From positions 186,001 to 250,000 of the forward strand of contig NZ_RMVE01000001.1 of NCBI RefSeq assembly GCF_003865345.1: DNA of 64,000 nucleotides. The letters are read 5' to 3'. The position numbers were made by a program, and so were the translations under genes. The DNA comes from Nonlabens xiamenensis (GTDB taxonomy: Bacteria > Bacteroidota > Bacteroidia > Flavobacteriales > Flavobacteriaceae). Below are positions 47,858 to 56,300 of this stretch, in pieces. The notes under the pieces are model-generated. The model had not been told where the DNA came from. It was given only the letters and a program-made list of their open reading frames with translations, and ran no database searches. The number at the start of each line of letters is the position of its first letter. Position 1 is the stretch's first letter.

Positions 47858-48982
47858 TTAAGCTTTTTCAATCAACAAACTTACCGCATTCCCTCCAAAA
47901 CCAGTGGCATTGACCATGATACGTTTTGGTATTCTTTGATCTCCACGTGGATTCACCAAGGCATTTTCGAGGTACGGCAGCTTAAAGATACTGCCTTTTT
48001 TAAGCATCTCAAGCGCCATGGCAAGATTGAGGGAACTGCTTGCTCCCAAGCTATGCCCTAAAATCCATTTGTTATTACAAAGCTGCGGATGCTGCTCACC
48101 AAATACGCTCTGGACGGCCGCCAATTCTGCGCGATCTCCTTTGATCGTACCTGGCGCATGGGTGACAATCGCATCCACTGTTGTAGGGTCGTAAGGCCCT
48201 AAAGCTCTTGTCATGCTATCTCGTAAACAATTTCCCTTTGCACTTACTGAGGTAGGACTTTTTAAAGCCTCTATGGCTGTACCGTATCCTATTATTTTGG
48301 CCAAAGGATTATCCTCGGCTTTGGTCAATAAAAACATAGCCGCTGCCTCTCCCAAAATCATGCTGTTGTCCCGTTTATTGGGGTCCATTGCTTTACATGG
48401 AAAATCCTCCTGATTTCTAGCGTAGATCCGCATCGCCCTCATTTGTGCAATGGTGAACTCTGTAAGTGGTGCCTCACTTCCTCCTACCAAAAAACATGGG
48501 GACATACTAGACGCTAACCAAGCGATGGCATTGAGTATGGCGTGAGAACCAGTAGCACAGGTAATGCTGTGGGACAGGCAAGCACCTTCCAATTGAAGAT
48601 CCTGGGCCACCCAACTGCTGATATTTCCTAAAGTCGTCAATGGTGAGGTATCGGTCGGTACGGTTCCGCTTTCGCGAAAGCGGGAAAAAGCTGCTTCCCA
48701 TAATCCAGTTGCCCCTCTACTTGAACCAATGTTCACCCCAGTTGCTGCATCGGAAACCTCAATACCTCTCGCAGCCAAAAGAGCAAGCTGAACGCTGCGA
48801 TCCAAAGAGGCATATTGGGGCGAACTCTCGCGCAAATCCATCAGCTTTGACTCGAATTCTTGATCCAATGGTGCCGTCCAGACATCTTGTTTTAAAGAAA
48901 AAGCATGTCTCTCCTGAAAATCAATAAAGTTGCGGACTGGTCCAACAAAATTGTAGTCTTTGATGTAGATCGGGTTTTTCAC
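47858..48982 (-). CDS. Beta-ketoacyl synthase family protein
   Basis: A 374-aa thiolase-fold condensing enzyme. The catalytic Cys lies in SITCATGSHAI near residue 141; the first His in VTHAPGT near 269 replaces the usual H-G-T-G-T with H-A-P-G-T; the second His is in GHSLGASSSL near 310. It is shorter than FabF (about 410 aa) and more divergent, like the accessory ketosynthases of aryl-polyene or flexirubin-type pathways, but no other such genes are near. The product is unknown. A perfect palindrome encodes SRFRESGT at about residue 100. Confidence 0.85.
   Translation of the reverse strand: MKNPIYIKDYNFVGPVRNFIDFQERHAFSLKQDVWTAPLDQEFESKLMDLRESSPQYASLDRSVQLALLAARGIEVSDAATGVNIGSSRGATGLWEAAFSRFRESGTVPTDTSPLTTLGNISSWVAQDLQLEGACLSHSITCATGSHAILNAIAWLASSMSPCFLVGGSEAPLTEFTIAQMRAMRIYARNQEDFPCKAMDPNKRDNSMILGEAAAMFLLTKAEDNPLAKIIGYGTAIEALKSPTSVSAKGNCLRDSMTRALGPYDPTTVDAIVTHAPGTIKGDRAELAAVQSVFGEQHPQLCNNKWILGHSLGASSSLNLAMALEMLKKGSIFKLPYLENALVNPRGDQRIPKRIMVNATGFGGNAVSLLIEKA
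48667..48682. repeat. 16-bp palindrome copy 10
   Basis: Perfect copy in the ketosynthase gene, translated RFRES. Confidence 0.9.
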
Positions 48983-49235
48983 GTTTGCAAAAATGAGGAT
49001 TGTACGTTACAAAACCTACGCAAAGACTGGATAAAAGAAAGTAGGTAATCCTACATCTCAAAAAGGAAATAACAGTTGAAATGCTATTTAGAATTATGGA
49101 AAACCTTAAACAATTGTTTATTAGTCACCGAAAAATGAAAATCTGTATGCTTGAATCTGTTAAATTTAACCTAACCTCAATCGCTTTAATATTGGTTTAA
49201 AGATATTTAAAGAAGAAACCAAAAACATTTAAACC

Positions 49236-50942
49236 ATGAAAAAAACTACTTTTATTGGGATCTCGTTGATTCTGCTTTTAATGCTATTTCCTGGCATAGA
49301 GTCCGTGGCCCAAAATCAATTCAATACCGTAATAGCTGGAGGCAGCACCTCTTCATTCGGTAGGGCTCCACAAGGAGAAAGAGCGGTTACCAGAACTGTA
49401 TTCATAGTTACTGGAGCTGAAATGGCAGCAGCAGGCTTTCTTCTGGGTCAGGAAATATCTGGATTAGGATTCACCTATCAAGCTGCACAGGACATTCCGA
49501 CCACAGGAAATATGAAGATCTATCTGGAAAATACAACTGCCACCACCAATAATAAGAGTACAGATTGGAACACCATCATCACCCCTATGACGTTAGTGAG
49601 TGACGCAAGCACGACCGTGCCTGCTGCTATTGGAGATTATAATATTGAATTCTCAAATGGTGCTACTTTTACTTACACTGGTGATGCCGTTTTTGTAGCT
49701 TACGATTTTCAAAATTTGAATAATCCAACTGCCAACACTACAAATACCGCCTTTTGTGATAACTCTGCGGTCGGAGGCGGTGCGGGTGTATTGAGTGCAA
49801 GATCAGACGTGGGCTCCCTTGTGCCCCCTACGACGCTGTCTCCATCCTTGTTTAGACCTCAAGCGAGACTTGCTTTTCCTGTGGCATGTGCAAGACCAAC
49901 CAACTTGAGCGCTGGAAATGAAATGCCTACTTCAACGGTGTTAACCTGGGACCCCAGTACCAGTGGAGGAACAGGAATAGAATTAGAGTTTGGACCCCAA
50001 GATTTTACCTTAGGGATGGGAACTACGCGCAGCGGAGCCAGTGTTACTTCACCTTATACCTTAACGGGCTTGTCTCCCAATACAGTCTATGATTATTATG
50101 TACGTACCGTTTGTTCAGGCTCAGTGAGTAACTGGAACGGTCCATTTACCTTTACCAGTTTATTTGAGCCCAGTAATTTACCCTACACCACCAGTTTTGA
50201 GAATGATGAGTTTTCCTATTTCGGATGGAAGTTTGAAAGAGATCCATCTGGAACCGTAGGTACCTTCTGGTCGCCAGTGAATTTTGGTACTGGAGACCCT
50301 GCCGTCAATGATGGAGCTTACTCAGCCCGTGTTGGTGTCGGGGTGAGCACGAGTCAGGCCAATGACTGGATCATATCGAGGGGAGTAAATCTTACCGCCA
50401 ATCAGGTCGTAGACATTTCCTTCTTTATAGCCGTTCAACAAACGAATACTACCACAGATGCTGGTTATAACCTTACTGTAGGTACAGGACAAGATGTTGC
50501 TAGCCAGACCACTGTGCTGGAGAGCGCTAGCGGCTTATCAGGAACTTCTTACACACAACGAACTAATACCTACACCGCACCAGCGGACGGTGTTTATTAC
50601 TTTGGAATCCAGAATTCCATCCCGCCCAACCCGGCAGGATCCGTTTTTATAGTTGTAGATAGTTTTATGGTGACTACCTCCACCGCCTCCATAGACGAGG
50701 TTGAAGAGTTTGAGTTCACGCTTTACCCAAACCCTGCTTCCGATCAATTGCAAATCAGCGTGGGCAATCAACCCATTACGCAATTAAGGATAATGGATAT
50801 GAATGGTCGGTTGGTCAAGCGTAGTGTGGATCAGCAAACCACAGAGATCAATATGGATATTCAAGACCTTTCCTCTGGGATGTACGTCGTTGAAGTTGAT
50901 CTGAATGGTAGGACTTTAAACAAAAAGCTAGTAGTGAATTAA
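49236..50942 (+). CDS. Type IX-secreted protein with fibronectin III-like and sorting domains
   Basis: A 568-aa exported protein. Signal peptide MKKTTFIGISLILLLMLFPG...AQ, an N-terminal beta region (about 30-220), a fibronectin type III-like domain (about 222-310; PTNLSAGNEMPTSTVLTWDP, YDYYVRTVCSGSVSNW), a cleaved-adhesin-like jelly roll (about 315-475; TTSFENDEF, ANDWIISRGVNL), and a type IX C-terminal sorting domain (about 490-568; FTLYPNPASDQLQIS, LSSGMYVVEV). It is probably attached to or released from the cell surface through the T9SS. Function otherwise unknown. Confidence 0.88.
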   Translation: MKKTTFIGISLILLLMLFPGIESVAQNQFNTVIAGGSTSSFGRAPQGERAVTRTVFIVTGAEMAAAGFLLGQEISGLGFTYQAAQDIPTTGNMKIYLENTTATTNNKSTDWNTIITPMTLVSDASTTVPAAIGDYNIEFSNGATFTYTGDAVFVAYDFQNLNNPTANTTNTAFCDNSAVGGGAGVLSARSDVGSLVPPTTLSPSLFRPQARLAFPVACARPTNLSAGNEMPTSTVLTWDPSTSGGTGIELEFGPQDFTLGMGTTRSGASVTSPYTLTGLSPNTVYDYYVRTVCSGSVSNWNGPFTFTSLFEPSNLPYTTSFENDEFSYFGWKFERDPSGTVGTFWSPVNFGTGDPAVNDGAYSARVGVGVSTSQANDWIISRGVNLTANQVVDISFFIAVQQTNTTTDAGYNLTVGTGQDVASQTTVLESASGLSGTSYTQRTNTYTAPADGVYYFGIQNSIPPNPAGSVFIVVDSFMVTTSTASIDEVEEFEFTLYPNPASDQLQISVGNQPITQLRIMDMNGRLVKRSVDQQTTEINMDIQDLSSGMYVVEVDLNGRTLNKKLVVN

Positions 50943-50990
50943 GATCTTTCTACGACCCGCAGAAATAAATCCAAATACTGCATAAATAAG

Positions 50991-51029
50991 AACCTCCCGC
51001 AGGATGATTATCCATTCGGGAGGTTTTAT
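50991..51029. terminator. Terminator between the T9SS gene and bioA
   Basis: AACCTCCCG / CGGGAGGTT stem around a 17-base loop, followed by TTATATTTTA. It lies 49 bases past the T9SS gene stop; the convergent bioA stop falls on its edge, so it can serve both. Confidence 0.75.
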
Positions 51030-52324
51030 ATTTTAAAAATAGCTCCAGATGATATGCCATCCAAAAATTGAATGATTAACTCCTGCGCCGTTTTAAGTTG
51101 GTCTTGTTGGGTTGTAAAAGGAGGTACCAGATAAATGGTATTCCCCAAGGGTCTGATAAATAAACCTCGATTCCAAAACCACTGAAATATTTGATTGCGT
51201 TGATATCCGTATCGCTGCATCTGTATATTCAAATCCAATGCCATTATCACTCCCTTACTCCTGATAGAAGCCACCGACTGATGACTTTGTAGAGATTGAA
51301 CAAAGTCTTTTTGGGAAGCAGTAATTTGTGTGATTCCTTCCTGTATCGGCACCGATTCCAGCAATCCAATAGCCGCATTGGCCACCGCACAACCCAGCGG
51401 GTTACCCGAATAGGTGTGTCCATGGAATAAACCTTTGGCCAACTCGTCATCATAAAAAGCTTCAAACACCTTTGAAGTACAAGTCGTAATAGCCATGGGC
51501 ATTATTCCTCCGGTCAGCGCTTTTGATAGGCAAATGATATCTGGTTGTGAATGCATTTGATCACTGGCAAAAAAACTACCGGTCTTTCCAAACCCTGTCA
51601 TGACCTCATCTGCTATCGTAAGTACGCCGTGATGCTGCCACCTTTTGAGGACTATATCTAATTCTTCTGGTCGGTGCATCTTCATGGCCGCTGCTCCTTG
51701 AATCAAAGGCTCATATATAAAACTGGCTACCTGTCTGTCCTGAGCCAATTGATCAACCTGAGCGAGGACTTGTTCCAGGTTGTCTGGCGTAGGGACTGGA
51801 ATGCGCCTGACATCGATAAAAAAATCTTCAAAAGGGCCATTGTACACGGAGAGTCCGCTGGCACTCATAGCTCCGAAGGTGTCTCCATGAAAACCACCCT
51901 CCAGGGCGACTACCAAAGGACGTTTCTCATCCCTATTGAAGTGGTATTGAAAAGCCATTTTTAAGGCTATTTCCACACTGGTTGATCCATTCTCAGAGAA
52001 AAATAGCTTTGCCTGATTCTCAGGAAGAATGTCTAGTAGGGATTGGGAAAGACGAGCCGCTGGTTCATGCGTCATTCCCGCAAATACCACATGGTGCAAA
52101 TGATCGAGTTGTTCCTTCATCGCCTTGATCAAAACAGGATGGCGGTGTCCATAGCTGCAAGTATACCAACTGGAGATACCATCAAAATAAGATTTACGTT
52201 CCATGTCGTAGAGGTAGTTCCCTTCTGCGCTGGCTATTGCTATAGGCACAGCAGCTGTTTTGTGCTGGGTCAGCGGATGCCAGATATTAGCCTGATCCAA
52301 CGCTAGCAGTTCTTCTTTGGTCAT
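51026..52324 (-). CDS. bioA: Adenosylmethionine--8-amino-7-oxononanoate aminotransferase
   Basis: Converts KAPA to DAPA in biotin synthesis, with S-adenosylmethionine as amino donor. The 432-aa class III aminotransferase starts with IWHPLTQHKTA, typical of BioA, with YFDGISSWYTCSYGH near residue 44, the PLP Asp in IADEVMTGFGKTG near 240, and the PLP Lys in ICLSKALTGG near 268. It overlaps bioD by 4 bases. Last gene of the bioF-bioD-bioA operon. Confidence 0.95.
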   Translation of the reverse strand: MTKEELLALDQANIWHPLTQHKTAAVPIAIASAEGNYLYDMERKSYFDGISSWYTCSYGHRHPVLIKAMKEQLDHLHHVVFAGMTHEPAARLSQSLLDILPENQAKLFFSENGSTSVEIALKMAFQYHFNRDEKRPLVVALEGGFHGDTFGAMSASGLSVYNGPFEDFFIDVRRIPVPTPDNLEQVLAQVDQLAQDRQVASFIYEPLIQGAAAMKMHRPEELDIVLKRWQHHGVLTIADEVMTGFGKTGSFFASDQMHSQPDIICLSKALTGGIMPMAITTCTSKVFEAFYDDELAKGLFHGHTYSGNPLGCAVANAAIGLLESVPIQEGITQITASQKDFVQSLQSHQSVASIRSKGVIMALDLNIQMQRYGYQRNQIFQWFWNRGLFIRPLGNTIYLVPPFTTQQDQLKTAQELIIQFLDGISSGAIFKI

Positions 52325-52944
52325 AAGGCTCTTAGTTTTTCTCTCAAGCTACCGGCCAAGTCTTTGATTATCTCTGGATCAAGTTTTTCCAGCCTAGGCA
52401 GATGTCCTAAAGTCGGTATGCCTGTCATCTCCTCAATGATTTCAATAGTTCCTTCTAGTCGTACATCGTTGTATAAGACGCCCACTTGAGTCACACCCAG
52501 TTGCTTCAAAACTTGCAGACTAAGTAAGGTGTGATTAATACTCCCCAGATAACCCGAACTCACCAGGATGACTTTATCTTCTTTATGGATCAAATCGGCA
52601 ATAGTTTGTTCTTGATTAATAGGAACCAGTAAGCCTCCCGCCCCTTCAATAACCAGATCTGCCTGGGTAATCGGACGGACGATGTCTGACATCTCGATTT
52701 GAACACCGTCAATTTCAGCTGCCTTGTGCGGACTCATTGGCGTTTGTAATCTATAGGCTTCTGGATGGATGGTGGTACTTTTATTTGAAATCAATGATCG
52801 CAGCTTGCTAGCATCCGTCTCTTCGAGCCCGCTTTGAATAGGTTTCCAATAATCAGCTTTCAGTGCCTCGGTGATGATGGCCGCTGCAAGTGTCTTTCCT
52901 ACATCTGTTCCTATCCCTGTAATAAAATAATTATTCATCGACAT
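52321..52944 (-). CDS. bioD: Dethiobiotin synthetase
   Basis: ATP-dependent ring closure of DAPA to dethiobiotin. In the 207-aa protein the P-loop is FITGIGTDVGKT (residues 6-17), with PIQSGLEE near 36, and VIEGAGGLLVPINQ near 98 as the family signature. The start could be at Met1 or Met3; either overlaps the 3' end of the zinc-ribbon gene upstream. Confidence 0.94.
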   Translation of the reverse strand: MSMNNYFITGIGTDVGKTLAAAIITEALKADYWKPIQSGLEETDASKLRSLISNKSTTIHPEAYRLQTPMSPHKAAEIDGVQIEMSDIVRPITQADLVIEGAGGLLVPINQEQTIADLIHKEDKVILVSSGYLGSINHTLLSLQVLKQLGVTQVGVLYNDVRLEGTIEIIEEMTGIPTLGHLPRLEKLDPEIIKDLAGSLREKLRAL

Positions 52945-53344
52945 TAAATTTGTAGTTGCAATCCTTGCACTGGAAAGTATGACGTTGCCTCAATGGTGAT
53001 AAACTATAATAAATAGCGCTTAAGGTTTCAGTAAAAGTTCGGGCGGTACTAATGTCAATAATTTCTCTGGCGTTGCGTTTTCGGCAATTAGGACATTGAA
53101 CATATTCCACGCGATGCCGCAATAGATCTGGATTCCATTGCTCCAATAGCCCCATAGCTTTGAGAAAATCCTCACGATATACCTGCATCTTAACACCTCC
53201 AAGCGCATTGGTAGCAAATGGATCCGTAGCGACAGTGAATTCGTCCTTCAGAAATACATCAATATCCTCACTTTCCAATTTACCTTTGATGATGACCGCC
53301 TCGGCTGGATACGAGAATACTGCAATGGTTTTGAACTTACTCAT
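52931..53344 (-). CDS. DUF2007-like protein with C-terminal zinc ribbon
   Basis: A 137-aa protein. Residues 1-75 resemble DUF2007 (putative signal-transducing or small-molecule-binding fold; TIAVFSYPAEAVIIKGKLESEDIDVFL). Residues 83-135 hold two CxxC pairs (CPNCRKRN and CKDCNYKF), a likely zinc ribbon. It sits between bioF and bioD, overlapping both at their ends, so it is translated as part of the biotin operon. A role in biotin metabolism is not established; it occupies the place where a bioC-type gene could be expected. Confidence 0.8.
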   Translation of the reverse strand: MSKFKTIAVFSYPAEAVIIKGKLESEDIDVFLKDEFTVATDPFATNALGGVKMQVYREDFLKAMGLLEQWNPDLLRHRVEYVQCPNCRKRNAREIIDISTARTFTETLSAIYYSLSPLRQRHTFQCKDCNYKFNVDE

Positions 53345-54462
53345 AAACGCTTGATGTTTAAAGAGAGTATTTGGAGCAATTGCTCAATTTCTTGGGAAGT
53401 GTTAAAAGCATGTAGGCAAATGCGCAGGCGTTCTTCTCCTTTAGGAACGGTGGGAGAGAAAATCGGCCTGACATCAAAGCCATTCTCCTGCAGTATTTGG
53501 GAAGCCCTTTTGACCTTAGAATTATCTTTGATGATACAAGCTTGTATAGCGGTATCGCTTTCGCGAAAGCGTAATCTTAATCCATTTTGAACCACCAATT
53601 TATTAAATACACTGATCAGTTCTTGCAACTGATGTACAGTTTCTGGTTGGGTTTGAAGCAACTGGTAGCCTTGAGCAATATTTTTCAGCGAATGCTGAGG
53701 CAACGCTGTAGTATAGATCAAACTACGTGCATAATTAATCAGATATTCCTTGAGGTCCGTAGAACCTAGAATAGCAGCACCATGACTACCTAGGGCCTTG
53801 CCAAAAGTAACTACCCTGGCAAAAATGTTTGATTCCAGACCAAGTTTTTGAGCTAACCCCTCTCCTTGATCACCCGTCACGCCAATAGAATGAGCCTCAT
53901 CCAAAATCAAATGCACATTATTGTAAAGTTGGCATAATGCGACCAAACGCTCCAAGTCTGGCTGGTCACCGTCCATAGAAAATACAGCCTCGGTTATCAC
54001 ATATACCTCTCTTCCCTCAGCCTGGCTAAATTTGGACAACAGTATTTCCAGGTGATCTAGGTCATTATGATAGAATTTAAGGGCCTTGGCATGTGAGAGT
54101 CGGATACCATCACGTATACTGGCGTGGACATATTGATCATATAGAATGAGATCGGACCGGTCAGTTAGACAGGATATCAAACCAATATTGGCATCATAAC
54201 CTGAATTGAAAATTAAGGCATCTTCCACGCGATGAAATTGGGCAATCTTGCGTTCCAAATCTTCATAATAAGAAGAGTGGCCGGTAATGAGTCTACTTCC
54301 AGTGGCTCCAGCTGGTTGATTGCTTTGTTGTAAAATTTTGTTTGAAAACCCTAAATAATCGTTGGAAGAAAAGTCGATGAGATTGTTAGAAACCTGCAAC
54401 GACCTTAAGCTTCCTGAAAAATGTCTGATACCTAATCTGGTCTGTAGCTTATCTGGCAGCAT
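53341..54462 (-). CDS. bioF: 8-amino-7-oxononanoate synthase
   Basis: PLP-dependent condensation of pimeloyl thioester with alanine, the first committed step of biotin ring assembly. Start chosen at 54462 (MLPDKLQTRL); the frame is open 11 codons further. In the 373-aa protein IDFSSNDYLGFS is the N-terminal family motif, ILDEAHSIGVTGDQGEG the PLP-Asp/His motif, and the PLP Lys is in VVTFGKALGSHGAAI. First gene of the operon. CAAAAATA at 54467-54474 on the opposite strand (TATTTTTG) abuts the start, implying a very short leader if used. A perfect palindrome encodes LRFRESDTA. Confidence 0.93.
   Translation of the reverse strand: MLPDKLQTRLGIRHFSGSLRSLQVSNNLIDFSSNDYLGFSNKILQQSNQPAGATGSRLITGHSSYYEDLERKIAQFHRVEDALIFNSGYDANIGLISCLTDRSDLILYDQYVHASIRDGIRLSHAKALKFYHNDLDHLEILLSKFSQAEGREVYVITEAVFSMDGDQPDLERLVALCQLYNNVHLILDEAHSIGVTGDQGEGLAQKLGLESNIFARVVTFGKALGSHGAAILGSTDLKEYLINYARSLIYTTALPQHSLKNIAQGYQLLQTQPETVHQLQELISVFNKLVVQNGLRLRFRESDTAIQACIIKDNSKVKRASQILQENGFDVRPIFSPTVPKGEERLRICLHAFNTSQEIEQLLQILSLNIKRL
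53556..53571. repeat. 16-bp palindrome copy 11
   Basis: Perfect copy inside bioF, translated RFRES. Confidence 0.9.
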
Positions 54463-54569
54463 CCTGCAAAAATAGCAATAATGAAGGGTGCGCACCTCCT
54501 ATTATCATTTTAATCAATCGGTGTTGATGAATTACTAAGGTGATGATTCTATAGGCAAGCCTCCTGTGA

Positions 54570-54600
54570 TTTGTAAAGTATAGTTTTATCCTTAAATTTG
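54570..54600 (+). promoter_or_regulatory. Promoter of the ankyrin gene
   Basis: TTTG (54570-54573), 19 bases, TAAATTTG (54593-54600): a close match to the Bacteroidota consensus. It lies 51 bases upstream of the ankyrin ATG. Confidence 0.65.
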
Positions 54601-54651
54601 AGCTAATTCAACTTATAATACTACCTTAGCTATTCATTATCAATCCATACT

Positions 54652-55077
54652 ATGAAACGATTATTTATCATTTTGGCTTTGTTGGGCGGCGGAATGCTTT
54701 CGGCCCAGAGTCTTTCTAAAGAAATGACCATTGCTTTAAAAAACAATGACAACCTTGCTTTAGCGGCGCTTGTCGATGACAGCAATAAAAACACCTGCTT
54801 TAGCATGGGGCAGCACCAGGCTTCCTTAATTCAATTGGCCGTGCAAATGAATGAACGAGATATAGTTTCCTATTTGTTGAATGAGCAAAAGGTAGAGCCG
54901 GATACTTCTTGTGGAAACGCCACCGCTTTGATTCTGGCCGCTAAATCAGGTCAAACTGAGATTGTAAAACTTTTGGTAAAAGCAGGTGCTGATATAAGTG
55001 CCTCCTATGAAGGTCAGACTGCTGCAGATGTAGCCTTAAAAAATGGCCACCAAGAGGTACTGCCACTCTTGAAATAA
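54652..55077 (+). CDS. Secreted ankyrin-repeat protein
   Basis: A 141-aa protein with signal peptide MKRLFIILALLGGGMLSAQ and three to four ankyrin repeats (ALAALVDDSNKN; IQLAVQMNERDIVSYLLNEQ; ALILAAKSGQTEIVKLLVKAGAD; TAADVALKNGHQEVLPLL). It likely resides in the periplasm and binds another protein. It is followed by its own terminator and then by an astacin-like protease gene; both are included in the tandem duplication. The 5' part (residues 1-67) exists only here; residues 68-141 are copied in the chimera at 56301. Confidence 0.87.
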   Translation: MKRLFIILALLGGGMLSAQSLSKEMTIALKNNDNLALAALVDDSNKNTCFSMGQHQASLIQLAVQMNERDIVSYLLNEQKVEPDTSCGNATALILAAKSGQTEIVKLLVKAGADISASYEGQTAADVALKNGHQEVLPLLK

Positions 55078-55096
55078 ATAAATTTACCTCAATAAG

Positions 55097-55130
55097 AAAA
55101 AATCCTGTCGCTGTCGGCAGGATTTTTTTT
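55097..55130 (+). terminator. Terminator of the ankyrin gene (unit 1)
   Basis: AAAAAATCCTG / CAGGATTTTTTTT stem with a 10-base loop, 20 bases after the stop. An identical copy exists in unit 2. Confidence 0.85.
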
Positions 55131-55280
55131 GTAGTGAAAATTGAGGGAAAGGCTTACCAACAGGATCTTTGAAGGAAGCTCCAATACTTTGAAAAAAAAA
55201 TAAATTCAATAAAGAAATGGTTTTAACACTGAATAATAATTAATGTTTTAACTTTATGTCAACCTTTAAACTTTATTTTT

Positions 55281-56171
55281 ATGAAACTCCCTAACAATCT
55301 TTTTAGATCCTGTGCTGTAATTAGCCTTGTATTCGCCTCATGTCAAACCGAAGAGAAATTTGAGGATGAGATCCAACAGGAAACTGAACTCCAGATCACA
55401 CTATTGGAAGAACAATCAGCTTTTGATTCCAGCCTTCCTAGAGAAACCGTTACTCTTTATGGTACCGAAATTGAAATGATCGCTTTAGGCAATGGAGATT
55501 TTGCCCTGGGCGATATGATCTTCAATCAAGACTACCTTGATCAGTCCAATGCTACCCTAGGCAAAGGTGTGATCGATCGTAGAGCAGGAAAATGGCCAAA
55601 CAAAACTATTCTCTATCGTTATTCTAACAATATGCCACAGGCGACCAAAGATAAGGTCAACTACGCAGCCAATTACATTACCAATAATACTGAACTTACC
55701 GTCAGGAAATGGAACAGCAACGACTCTGCTGGATACGTTTGGGTAGGTTATGTCGAGGACAGAGGCTGTAGTGCGCAAGTCGGCTACTTGAATCAAAAAT
55801 TTCCTGGACAACGCATGAATATTGCTCCTGGTTGTTCCAATGGATCTACCATTCACGAATTTCTGCATGCTGCTGGAGTTATACACGAGCAGAACCATCA
55901 TAACAGAGATCAATATGTAGAGGTTCTTTACCAAAACATTAGGGACGATGTGGAATTTAACTACACTAAGTTGTCTGACGCAAATGGATATGAGATCTCT
56001 GATGTACTGGATTTAAATTCAATCATGATGTATGGTTCTTACTTTTGGCAAACCGATGCCGCAAAACAGAATGGATGGAGAACTATGCGTACGGTAAACG
56101 GAGGCACCATTACTCCCAATAGGTCCTACATGACACAAAAAGATATTAATGTCATCAACGGCTGGTACTAA
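55281..56171 (+). CDS. Astacin-family (M12A) metalloprotease lipoprotein, copy 1
   Basis: A 296-aa predicted lipoprotein protease: leader ending VFASC (Cys near residue 20) followed by QTEEKFEDE, then a propeptide-like segment and the catalytic domain. The zinc motif is TIHEFLHAAGVIHEQNHHNRD (HExxHxxGxxHEQ) cut here to its core, near residue 193, and the Met-turn is SIMMYGSYFW near residue 254. All catalytic residues are present. Upstream AT-rich sequence contains TAACTTTA, a weak -7 match. A second copy 1.55 kb downstream differs at about ten residues. Substrate unknown; the adjacent ankyrin protein may be a partner. Confidence 0.9.
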   Translation: MKLPNNLFRSCAVISLVFASCQTEEKFEDEIQQETELQITLLEEQSAFDSSLPRETVTLYGTEIEMIALGNGDFALGDMIFNQDYLDQSNATLGKGVIDRRAGKWPNKTILYRYSNNMPQATKDKVNYAANYITNNTELTVRKWNSNDSAGYVWVGYVEDRGCSAQVGYLNQKFPGQRMNIAPGCSNGSTIHEFLHAAGVIHEQNHHNRDQYVEVLYQNIRDDVEFNYTKLSDANGYEISDVLDLNSIMMYGSYFWQTDAAKQNGWRTMRTVNGGTITPNRSYMTQKDINVINGWY

Positions 56172-56195
56172 TACCAGACTAACTTTATGTTTAAT

Positions 56196-56222
56196 CCCTG
56201 CCAAATGGCAGGGGTTTTCTTT
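56196..56222 (+). terminator. Terminator of astacin copy 1
   Basis: CCCTGCC-AAAT-GGCAGGGG stem followed by TTTTCTTTT, 25 bases after the stop. Confidence 0.8.
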
Positions 56223-56300
56223 TGGAAAGAATTCAATTCTAGCATTTTCAACTATAATACAGAACAAAATCCTTATCAGGATTGATGGTGATTGAACAAA

